Positions 1-5,735 of a stretch of DNA of 5,735 bases are shown in pieces. The stretch is from Chryseobacterium gleum (GTDB lineage Bacteria; Bacteroidota; Bacteroidia; Flavobacteriales_D; Sanyastnellaceae): contig CAMCYM010000111.1 in the NCBI GenBank assembly GCA_945883885.1, forward strand, positions 1 through 5,735, given 5' to 3'. The position numbers and the translations under genes are program-made. The notes beneath the pieces were generated by a model. The model did not search any database, had not been told where the DNA came from, and saw only the letters and a list, made by a program, of their open reading frames with translations. Numbering within the stretch: position 1 is the stretch's first letter; each line of letters opens with the position of its first letter.

Positions 1-1
1 C

Positions 2-141
2 CTCAAACTCAAACTCAAACTCAAACTCTCAATCTCAAACTCAAACTCTCAATCTCAAACTCTCAATCTCAATCTCAATCTCAATCTCAATCTCAATCTC
101 AAACTCTCAATCTCAACCTCAATCTCGTTCTCAATCTCAAA
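2..141. repeat. CTCAAW hexamer tandem array with interspersed octamers
   Basis: The whole stretch can be parsed without gaps into 22 units: 18 hexamers (CTCAAA or CTCAAT, plus single variants CTCAAC at 112 and CTCGTT at 124) and four octamers CTCTCAAT at 26, 46, 60 and 104. Each octamer follows a CTCAAA unit, giving a composite 14-mer at 20-33, 40-53, 54-67 and 98-111. A 20-bp period holds from 14 to 62. The variant units lie nearest the GH3 gene. The array is AT-richer than the GC-rich genes beside it and starts at the window edge, so it may continue to the left. The last unit (136-141) contains the GH3 stop codon. No conserved protein is visible in it; translations are only dipeptide repeats. 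It is best read as an intergenic microsatellite-like array transcribed, if at all, as the 3' end of the GH3 mRNA. Confidence 0.95.
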
Positions 142-1660
142 CCCCCACCCCGACCCTCCCCGCAATCTCCTCCAAATGCTTCCGCTCCGGAGAGAGGCGC
201 GGGACCTTGTGCTGGCCGCCGAGCTTGCCGCGCTCGCGGAGCCAGTCTTCGAAGGTGCCCGGAGGGACGGCGCGCAAGACGGGGAAGGCGATGGCGAGGT
301 CGCCGGTGCGCTTGGCGGCGTAGTCCGAGTTTTGGGCTTGCAGGGAGTCGTCGAGGCAGCGTGTGAAGGCGGCGAGGTCGGCGGGGGCCGTCTCGAACTC
401 GACGAGCCACTCGTGGCCCCCGGTGGAGGCGGCGTCCATGAAGATGGGGGCGGCGGTGAAGTCTCGGACGGTGGCGCCGAGTGCGGCACAGGCGTCGGCG
501 ATCCCGCGCTCGGTTTGGGCCACCATCAGCTCTTCCCCGAAGGCGTTCAGGCACATGCTCGTGCGGCCCGCGACCTGCATGCGGAAGGGGTGCAACTCCG
601 TGATTCTCACCACGTCACCGAGCAGATAGCGCCACAGGCCGCCGTTCGTCGAGATGACGAGGGCGTACTCGCGGCCCACCTCGAGCTCGCGGAGCTCCAG
701 CGTTTCCGGATGCTCCGAGCCCAACTCCGACAACGGCATGAACTCGAAGTAGATGCCGTAGTCGAGCATCATCAGCAGGTCATCTGCGCCGACGCGGTCC
801 TGAATCCCGAAGAAGCCCTCCGACGCGTTGTAGGTCTCCATGCAATCCACCGGGCGCTGCGTGCCGGCAAAGAGGGCATCGAACTGCGCGCGGTAGGGGG
901 TGTAGCTCACGCCTCCGTGCATGAAGAGTTGCAGGTGGGGCCAAACTTCGCCCAGCGAAGAAGCGCCCGAGAGCTCCAGCACCCGCTTCGCCACGACCAG
1001 CATCCAGCTCGGCACCCCGGCCAGCACGCGCACGTCCTCGCGCCGCGTCGCCTCCGCCAGTGCGTCCACCTTGCGCTCCCAGTCCGCCATCAGGGCGATG
1101 TCGCGTCCCGGCGTCCGACGCGCCTCCACCCAGAAGGGCAAATTCCGGATCATGATGGCGCTCAAATCGCCCGTGTACCCGCCGATTCCGTCGGGATGCA
1201 GCTCGCTCGACCCGCCGAGCACCAGGCTCCGACCTTGGTACAGGCGGGCTTCCGGCACTTGGCTGCAGTACAGCGCCAGCAAGTCCTTGCCGCCCGCGTA
1301 GTGGCAGCTTTCCAGGGCATCTTCCGTAACCGGAAGGAACTTCGACCGGTCGGCCGTGGTGCCGCTGCTCTTCGCAAACCACTGCGTTCTGCCGGGCCAA
1401 AGCACGTCCTCCTCCCCCGCCCGGGCCCGCTCAATCCACGGCTTCAGCTCGTCGTACGTCCGCACCGGCACCCGGCGACGGAACTCGCGCAACGTCTTCA
1501 CCTCCTGCAACCCGTGTTCTTTCCCGAAGGCCGTCCCCACACCCCGCTGCATGAGCCCCGCAAAGACCGCGAGCTGGGCTTCCACCGGCGTATCCCGCAC
1601 CAGCGTGATGTGCGCCATGCGCCTGCGGATGTACCAGTTGAACAGCGTGTTGATGGGCAT
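137..1660 (-). CDS. GH3-family acyl-acid amido synthetase-like protein
   Basis: This is a complete 507-residue member of the GH3 (auxin-responsive promoter) family of acyl-adenylate-forming enzymes, at the usual length of about 500 for bacterial members. Plant relatives activate an acyl acid with ATP and transfer it to an amino acid; the bacterial substrate is unknown, and cytoplasmic location is inferred from the lack of a signal peptide or membrane segment. Visible motifs are the ATP-binding KSSGTT at 97-102, the ETYNASEGFFG segment at about 275-285, the LWRYLLGDVV segment at 342-351 and the family-typical C-terminal GGQHKVPRL at about 481-489. The start at 1660 gives the family-like N-terminus MPINTLFNWYIRRR; no Shine-Dalgarno sequence is seen. 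It lies 35 nt downstream of the cysteine desulfurase and is probably the last gene of the same transcript. The final residues (GRVGVGV) are encoded by a run of G tracts, and the stop codon is supplied by the hexamer array. Family assignment is secure; the reaction is inferred. Confidence 0.93.
   Translation of the reverse strand: MPINTLFNWYIRRRMAHITLVRDTPVEAQLAVFAGLMQRGVGTAFGKEHGLQEVKTLREFRRRVPVRTYDELKPWIERARAGEEDVLWPGRTQWFAKSSGTTADRSKFLPVTEDALESCHYAGGKDLLALYCSQVPEARLYQGRSLVLGGSSELHPDGIGGYTGDLSAIMIRNLPFWVEARRTPGRDIALMADWERKVDALAEATRREDVRVLAGVPSWMLVVAKRVLELSGASSLGEVWPHLQLFMHGGVSYTPYRAQFDALFAGTQRPVDCMETYNASEGFFGIQDRVGADDLLMMLDYGIYFEFMPLSELGSEHPETLELRELEVGREYALVISTNGGLWRYLLGDVVRITELHPFRMQVAGRTSMCLNAFGEELMVAQTERGIADACAALGATVRDFTAAPIFMDAASTGGHEWLVEFETAPADLAAFTRCLDDSLQAQNSDYAAKRTGDLAIAFPVLRAVPPGTFEDWLRERGKLGGQHKVPRLSPERKHLEEIAGRVGVGV
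142..161 (-). other. Putative G-quadruplex motif at the 3' end of the GH3 gene
   Basis: Read on the minus (coding) strand, this stretch has four G runs of 4, 3, 4 and 5 bases separated by loops of 1, 2 and 1 nt. That satisfies the canonical quadruplex pattern with very short loops, which usually favour stability. It falls in the last codons of the GH3 reading frame (encoding G-R-V-G-V-G-V) and ends 2 nt before the TGA stop. Because the G-rich strand is the sense strand, a structure could form in the mRNA as well as in DNA. That the motif exists is read directly from the sequence; folding and any function are inference. Confidence 0.6.
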
Positions 1661-1695
1661 GAGGCAGGCAGTTGCGAGAACGAAGGTAACGAAAC

Positions 1696-2850
1696 TCAGG
1701 TACGGTGCACCGCCGGCACCCGCACAAGCACCCGCTCGATGGCCTCGAGGGCGCGGTCAATTTCCTCGGCCGTGGTAAACCGGCTGAACGAAAACCGCAA
1801 GCTCGCCCGCGTCGGATCGTGGTAGCCGAGGGAGCGCAGCACGTGTGAGCCGAGGGTGGCACCGCTGGAGCAGGCACTCCCTCCGGAGCAGGCGATGCCC
1901 TCGAGGTCGAGCAGGAAAAGCGCCATGCCCGCGTTCGGGTGCGGGGGGAAGGACACGTTCAGCACGGTGTAGAGCCGGTCGGGGCGGTCGGATTCCGCGT
2001 TGAAACGGACACCCGGCACCCGCTCCCGCAGCCCCTCCACCATTCGCTGCTTCATCGCGCGGATGTGGGTTTCGTGCGCCTCGAGGTCGCGGTAGGCGCT
2101 TTCCATTGCGGCCGAGAGCCCCACGATGCCGTGCAAGTTTTCCGTGCCGCCGCGCATCGACCGCTCCTGGCTTCCGCCCTCGATGGCACCGCCGATGCGC
2201 AGGCCTTGGCGGACGTAGAGGAAGCCGATGCCCTTCGGTCCGTGAAATTTGTGGGCGGAACAGGTGATGAAGTCGATGGGCAACTCGCTGAGGTTGAAGC
2301 GGTAGTGCCCCATGGTTTGGACCGTGTCGCTGTGGAAGAGGGCGCCGTGGGTCCGGCACAGTGCGCAGATGGCTTCGAGGTCCTGCGTCGCGGCCACTTC
2401 GTTGTTTGCGTGCATCAGGCTGACGAGGGTCCGCGGCCCGTTTGCAAGCTGTTCCGCGAGCCGTTCGAGGTCGACGGTGCCGTCGGGGCGGTGCGCGACG
2501 TGTTCGAGGACCACGGGGTAGCGGCGCGCCAGCGATTCAGCGGTCTTGCCCACCGCACTGTGCTCCGCGGGTGACGTGAGGATGCGCTCCACCCCGAGGT
2601 CGCGCACGGCGGCGCGCAAGGCGAGGTTGTCGGCTTCCGTGCCGCCCGAAGTGAATACGAGGCACGCAGGATGGCAGTGGAGGTGGCCCGCAATGCTGCG
2701 GCGGCTCTGTTCGATGAGCACCCGGGCGCGGCGGCCTTCGGCGTGGCTTGAAGAGGGGTTGCCGTACACCTCGTGCATGACGGGCCACATCGCTTGGAGG
2801 ACTTCCGGGGCGATGCGGGTGGTGGCGGCGTTGTCCAGGTACACGTTCAT
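1696..2850 (-). CDS. Class I (IscS/NifS-type) cysteine desulfurase
   Basis: This 384-residue PLP enzyme converts L-cysteine to alanine and passes the sulfur, as a protein persulfide, to Fe-S cluster assembly or tRNA thiolation in the cytoplasm. Family motifs run in order: DNAATT at 6-11, GNPSSSH at 30-36, TSGGTE at 67-72, the PLP-stacking histidine His97 (SPAEHSAV), HANNEV at 147-152, HSDTVQ at 173-178, the PLP-binding Lys201 in SAHKFHGPKG, RGGTEN at 233-238, and the catalytic Cys327 in GGSACSSGA. The spacing around Cys327 matches the class I loop rather than SufS. All key residues are present and the length is normal. The reading frame stays open far upstream into the mutase gene, but homology begins at the ATG at 2848-2850, so that start was chosen. 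It begins 14 nt after the mutase stop. No IscU, IscA or SUF gene lies alongside, so the sulfur acceptor cannot be told; tRNA thiolation (with MnmA elsewhere) is one possibility. Confidence 0.95.
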   Translation of the reverse strand: MNVYLDNAATTRIAPEVLQAMWPVMHEVYGNPSSSHAEGRRARVLIEQSRRSIAGHLHCHPACLVFTSGGTEADNLALRAAVRDLGVERILTSPAEHSAVGKTAESLARRYPVVLEHVAHRPDGTVDLERLAEQLANGPRTLVSLMHANNEVAATQDLEAICALCRTHGALFHSDTVQTMGHYRFNLSELPIDFITCSAHKFHGPKGIGFLYVRQGLRIGGAIEGGSQERSMRGGTENLHGIVGLSAAMESAYRDLEAHETHIRAMKQRMVEGLRERVPGVRFNAESDRPDRLYTVLNVSFPPHPNAGMALFLLDLEGIACSGGSACSSGATLGSHVLRSLGYHDPTRASLRFSFSRFTTAEEIDRALEAIERVLVRVPAVHRT

Positions 2851-2864
2851 TGCGTGCTTCGGGA

Positions 2865-4271
2865 TCAAAGGGTTGCGATGGATTCTTCGGACGTTTCCCG
2901 CAGCAGCCCCTCGAGGCGGGTGCGGAACCGGGTACCCAGCGCGGCGGCGGCGGCCTCGTCGGCGGCTTCCGCGTAGATGCGCAAGATGGGCTCGGTGTTT
3001 GAGCGGCGCAGGTGGACCCAGCCTTCTGCGAGGTCGAATTTCACGCCGTCGATGGTCGTGACGCGGGCTTCCGGCGTGCTGGCGACCAAGCGTTCGAGGG
3101 CCCGCTCGACGCCCGCATCGGGCAGGTCGAGCTTGTCCTTCGACATCGCCAGCTCGGGATACCCGGCACGCAGCTCCGACGCCGTCCGACCCGAGCGGGC
3201 CAAATGGCTCAAAAACAGCCCGATCCCCACCAGCGCATCGCGGCCATAATGCGACTCCGGATAGATGACGCCGCCGTTGCCTTCGCCGCCCAGCACGGCA
3301 CCCACCCGCTTCATCTCGGCCACGACGTGGGCCTCGCCCACCGCACTGGCCGTGTACGGGCAGCCGTGCCGGTCCGCCACGAGCTTCAGCGCCCGGGTCG
3401 AACTCAAATTGCTGACCACCGGTCCCGGGGTGGCCCCCAGCACGTAATCCGCCACGGCGACCAGCGTGTACTCCTCGCCGAACCACCCTCCTGTCTCGGT
3501 CACGAAGGCCAAACGATCTACGTCCGGGTCGACGGCGATGCCCAGGTGGCACCCCTCCCGCACGACGGCTTCCATGAGGTCGCCGAGGTGCGCAGGAAGC
3601 GGCTCGGGGTTGTGGGCGAAGTCCCCCGTCGGAGCGCAGTGCACCTCGACGACCTCGCACCCCAGCGCCCGCAGCAACATCGGCGCGGCGACCCCTCCCG
3701 ACGAATTCACGGCGTCCACGGCGATGCGGAGGCCGGCGGCGCGGACGGCGACGGCATCGACCAGGGCCAGCCCGAGGACGTGGGCGACGTGCCTCTCAAG
3801 CCAGCCGCCGTCCGGGCGCACGGCGCCCAGCGCGTCCACCGGGGGAAATGCCGGCAAGTCCCGCGCGAGTTCGAGGACGCGCGCGCCGTCGGCCGCCCCC
3901 AGGAATTCGCCGCGGGCATCGAGCAGCTTCAGGGCGTTCCACTCCCGCGGGTTGTGGCTGGCCGTGAGCACGATGCCCCCTTGGGCCGCCTCGCCGGTGA
4001 CGGCGAGTTCCACCGTGGGCGTCGTGCTGAGTCCGAGGTCCACCACGTCGACCCCGCATGCGGCGAGCGTACCCACGACGAGGTCGCGCAGCGCAGGACC
4101 GCTCAGCCGGGCATCGCGCCCCACGACCACCTTCGGCCGCTCCACCCCCGATGTCGTCCGGAGCCACCACGCGTACCCCGCCGCAAACCGCACCACGTCC
4201 GGCGGCGTCAATCCCGACCCAGCCGGACCGCCCCACGTGCCGCGGATCCCAGAAATTGAAGCAATCAGCAT
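2865..4271 (-). CDS. glmM: Phosphoglucosamine mutase (alpha-D-phosphohexomutase family)
   Basis: This complete 468-residue enzyme most likely interconverts glucosamine-6-phosphate and glucosamine-1-phosphate in the cytoplasm, on the route to UDP-GlcNAc for peptidoglycan and lipopolysaccharide. The four phosphohexomutase signatures are present: the catalytic phosphoserine Ser105 in TASHNP (103-108), the metal-binding loop DPDVDR at 248-253, the sugar-binding GEGNGG at 329-334, and the phosphate-binding RRSNTEP at 422-428. The N-terminus (SISGIRGT, then LTPPDVVRFAAGYAWWL) resembles the GlmM-type mutases of Bacteroidota, which are a little longer than the roughly 445-residue proteobacterial GlmM. 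A phosphomannomutase or phosphoglucomutase role cannot be excluded from motifs alone. It is the first gene of the minus-strand set, starting at the divergent gap, with the cysteine desulfurase 14 nt downstream. No Shine-Dalgarno sequence precedes the ATG. Confidence 0.9.
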   Translation of the reverse strand: MLIASISGIRGTWGGPAGSGLTPPDVVRFAAGYAWWLRTTSGVERPKVVVGRDARLSGPALRDLVVGTLAACGVDVVDLGLSTTPTVELAVTGEAAQGGIVLTASHNPREWNALKLLDARGEFLGAADGARVLELARDLPAFPPVDALGAVRPDGGWLERHVAHVLGLALVDAVAVRAAGLRIAVDAVNSSGGVAAPMLLRALGCEVVEVHCAPTGDFAHNPEPLPAHLGDLMEAVVREGCHLGIAVDPDVDRLAFVTETGGWFGEEYTLVAVADYVLGATPGPVVSNLSSTRALKLVADRHGCPYTASAVGEAHVVAEMKRVGAVLGGEGNGGVIYPESHYGRDALVGIGLFLSHLARSGRTASELRAGYPELAMSKDKLDLPDAGVERALERLVASTPEARVTTIDGVKFDLAEGWVHLRRSNTEPILRIYAEAADEAAAAALGTRFRTRLEGLLRETSEESIATL

Positions 4272-4301
4272 GGGCGCGAAGGTAGGATTCCGTCCATTGT
4301 G

Positions 4302-4327
4302 GCGTTAGCTTTGTGTGAGCTTAACGC
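4302..4327. promoter_or_regulatory. Imperfect palindrome in the divergent intergenic gap (candidate operator or leader hairpin)
   Basis: The arm GCGTTAGCT (4302-4310) and the arm AGCTTAACGC (4318-4327) are complementary over nine base pairs with one bulged A, around a 7-nt loop. The element sits in the 65-nt gap between the divergent mutase and TPR genes and covers the candidate -7 promoter element. It could bind a dimeric regulator acting on both genes, or form a hairpin in a leader RNA. It is not a terminator, since no gene ends here. The symmetry is seen directly; the regulatory role is inferred. Confidence 0.4.
4306..4313 (+). promoter_or_regulatory. Candidate Bacteroidota-type -7 promoter element for the TPR gene
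   Basis: TAGCTTTG matches the TAnnTTTG consensus of the Bacteroidota primary sigma factor exactly. It would place transcription start about 15-20 nt before the TPR start codon at 4337. No good TTTG-type -33 element is seen at the expected distance of about 19-21 nt upstream, so the call rests on the -7 match and position alone. Confidence 0.4.
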
Positions 4328-4336
4328 GTCCGCCGT

Positions 4337-5735
4337 ATGAACGAGGAAGGAAGACCCTATGACGAGCAGGAGTTCAGCGCGTTAGCGCGCCGCTTCGAGG
4401 GCATGGTCTCCAGCGGAGCCCGTGAATTCTTCGACGCGGACGAGCTGGACGGCTTGCTGGACTTTTACATGGAGCACCGCGAGGAACGCAAGGCGCGTGC
4501 GGTGCTGAAGTATGCGGAGGAGCTGTTCCCTGGAAATCCGACGTTTAAGCTGCGCACGGCCCAGCTGTTGTCCCACAGCGGACAGCATGTGAAGGCCATT
4601 CCGGTCTTGCGCGAAGTGCTCGCCTTGGAACCCACGAACGACGAGGCGTGGGCCACGCTGGGCGGCGTGTACAGCCAAATGCAGGAACACCGCCTGGCGA
4701 TCCAGCACTTCCGCAAAGCCCTCGAATGGGCCGACGACGAGATGAAGCAGGAGCTGCTGCTCGAAATCGCCCTCGAACACGAAAACCTCGGCGAATGGCA
4801 CCGCGCCATCCGCTGTCTGCGCGAAGCGGTGGACCAGCAACCGGAGAATGAAACGGCCCTGTACGAGCTCGCGTTTTGCTTCGACAAGGTCGGCTCGACG
4901 GACACCGCCATCGCGTACTTCCGCGCCCACCTCGAGGCGCACCCCTATGCCTTCGCCGCCTGGTACAGCCTCGGCAACGCGTTGCTGACCGCGAACCAGT
5001 ACCTCGAAGCCATCGACGCCTACGATTTCGCGATTGCAATCGAAGGCGGGTTTGGCCCAGCCTACCACCAAAAAGCAGAAGCACTCCTCGCCCTCGAGCG
5101 GTTCGGCGAAGCCTTCGACACCTACAAGGAAACGCTCGACTTCGAGCCCGCTTCGCCCGCAACCACCTGTTACATGGGCGAATGCCTCGAACGGATGGGC
5201 AGCCTCGAGTCGGCCGAAGCCTACTACCGCGAATGCCTCGACCTCGACCCGACCTTCTCTGAGGCCTACCTCGGCCTGGGTGCGTTGGCCGACGCCCGCG
5301 GCGATGTCACCGGCTCAATTGCCTTCTACGAGCGCTCCATCGCCCTCGACCCCGACCTCACGGAAGGCCACATCCTGCTCGGAAACGCCCAAAAGAAACT
5401 CGGCTTCCACTCCCTCGCCGAGCCGCACTACATCCGGGCCTTGGAACTCGAACCCGCCCACATCGACGCGTGGTACGAGTGGGTCGACAACCGCCAACGC
5501 ACCGGCGACCACGCCGGCGCCCTCGCCCTCATCGAAGACGGTCTCAAAGCCCTCGGCGGCAACGGCGACTTGATGTACCGCAAGTTCATCTCCCTCTTGT
5601 TCGGCGGCTCTCCCGCAGCAGCCTACGAGTTGCTCGAGCACCTGCTGCACAGCGACTTCGAAGGCGCCGACGTCGTCCTGACCTCGTTCCCTGAGCTGCG
5701 CAACGACGTGCGCTTCATGCAGCGCTACGCCCACT
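4337..5735 (+). CDS. TPR-repeat scaffold protein, 3' end beyond the window
   Basis: An open frame of 466 codons starts at ATG 4337 and reaches the window edge without a stop. It is built almost entirely of tetratricopeptide repeats, roughly ten, at about residues 69-102, 103-135, 137-172, 173-206, 207-236, 240-272, 274-305, 308-339, 341-373 and 375-405. Typical repeat cores are AWATLGGVYSQMQEHRLAIQHF (start of the second, about 104), AWYSLGNAL (208-216) and AYLGLGALADARGD (310-323). The N-terminal part (about 20-60) contains a FFDADELDGLLDFYMEHRE helix pair seen in a widespread Bacteroidota TPR family of about 460-470 residues; the FPELRNDVRF segment at 451-460 resembles that family's C-terminus, so probably few codons are missing. 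There is no signal peptide or membrane segment, so it is probably a cytoplasmic protein-interaction scaffold. Partner and process are unknown. It is transcribed divergently from the mutase. Confidence 0.9.
   Translation, partial: MNEEGRPYDEQEFSALARRFEGMVSSGAREFFDADELDGLLDFYMEHREERKARAVLKYAEELFPGNPTFKLRTAQLLSHSGQHVKAIPVLREVLALEPTNDEAWATLGGVYSQMQEHRLAIQHFRKALEWADDEMKQELLLEIALEHENLGEWHRAIRCLREAVDQQPENETALYELAFCFDKVGSTDTAIAYFRAHLEAHPYAFAAWYSLGNALLTANQYLEAIDAYDFAIAIEGGFGPAYHQKAEALLALERFGEAFDTYKETLDFEPASPATTCYMGECLERMGSLESAEAYYRECLDLDPTFSEAYLGLGALADARGDVTGSIAFYERSIALDPDLTEGHILLGNAQKKLGFHSLAEPHYIRALELEPAHIDAWYEWVDNRQRTGDHAGALALIEDGLKALGGNGDLMYRKFISLLFGGSPAAAYELLEHLLHSDFEGADVVLTSFPELRNDVRFMQRYAH

Noticed and set aside
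2..141. CRISPR array or coding repeat
   Set aside because: Units are 6-8 bp without spacers, so it is not CRISPR; the frames it opens encode only EI or RL dipeptides without a start or a domain.
176..1825. Long plus-strand open frame (549 codons) opposite the GH3 gene
   Set aside because: It is antisense to a clearly conserved protein, its translation is low-complexity and rich in Arg, Ala, His and Glu, and it shows no family motif. In GC-rich DNA such frames arise from codon bias on the opposite strand.
2851..3660. Upstream extension of the cysteine desulfurase frame to 654 codons
   Set aside because: The extra N-terminal part is Arg/Gly-rich sequence out of frame within glmM. Family homology starts exactly at MNVYLDNAATT from 2850.
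3012..4259. Long plus-strand open frame (415 codons) opposite glmM
   Set aside because: Same reasoning: it is antisense to a gene with all four phosphohexomutase signatures and has no recognisable domain.
4277..4284. TACCTTCG on the minus strand as a -7 element for glmM
   Set aside because: It differs from TAnnTTTG at one position, lies only 5 nt before the start codon, and has no -33 element at the right distance.
4359..4385. ATG at 4359 preceded by a GAGGAAGGAAG Shine-Dalgarno-like stretch
   Set aside because: It is out of frame with the TPR protein and reaches TAG after eight codons. The 4337 start gives the family-like N-terminus, and the purine stretch reads as ordinary Glu-Glu-Gly-Arg codons.
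4382..5071. Minus-strand open frame (229 codons) opposite the TPR gene
   Set aside because: The plus-strand frame carries regular TPR repeats throughout, whereas this one has no motif and is a mirror of the repeat codon pattern.

Overview
The window looks like a GC-rich chromosomal segment from a member of the Bacteroidota. Three things suggest this: the N-terminus of the phosphoglucosamine mutase, the short (about 500-residue) bacterial GH3 protein, and a TPR protein of a type common in that phylum. No gene start has a clear Shine-Dalgarno sequence, and a TAnnTTTG-type -7 element lies in the one divergent intergenic gap; both fit the phylum. High GC is less usual there, so the assignment is an inference (moderate confidence) and no genus can be named.

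Layout: positions 2-141 are a low-complexity tandem array of CTCAAW hexamers with four interspersed octamers. Positions 137-4271 hold three genes on the minus strand, read right to left: phosphoglucosamine mutase (4271 to 2865), a class I cysteine desulfurase (2850 to 1696) and a GH3-family acyl-adenylating enzyme (1660 to 137). The gaps are only 14 and 35 nt, so they probably form one transcription unit. A 65-nt divergent gap (4272-4336) carries a candidate promoter element inside an imperfect palindrome. From 4337 a plus-strand TPR protein runs off the right edge after 466 codons, close to its expected end.

The genes do not form one obvious pathway. Phosphoglucosamine mutase feeds UDP-GlcNAc, and so peptidoglycan and LPS synthesis. 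The desulfurase supplies sulfur for Fe-S clusters or tRNA thiolation. The GH3 enzyme probably joins an acyl acid to an amino acid or other amine, but its substrate in bacteria is not known. The TPR protein is a non-enzymatic interaction scaffold. I see no new defence system, mobile element, CRISPR array or RNA gene.

The most unusual part is the left edge. The last codons of the GH3 gene form a very compact G-quadruplex motif on the mRNA strand, its stop codon is the last unit of the hexamer array, and the array supplies further in-frame TGA codons downstream.
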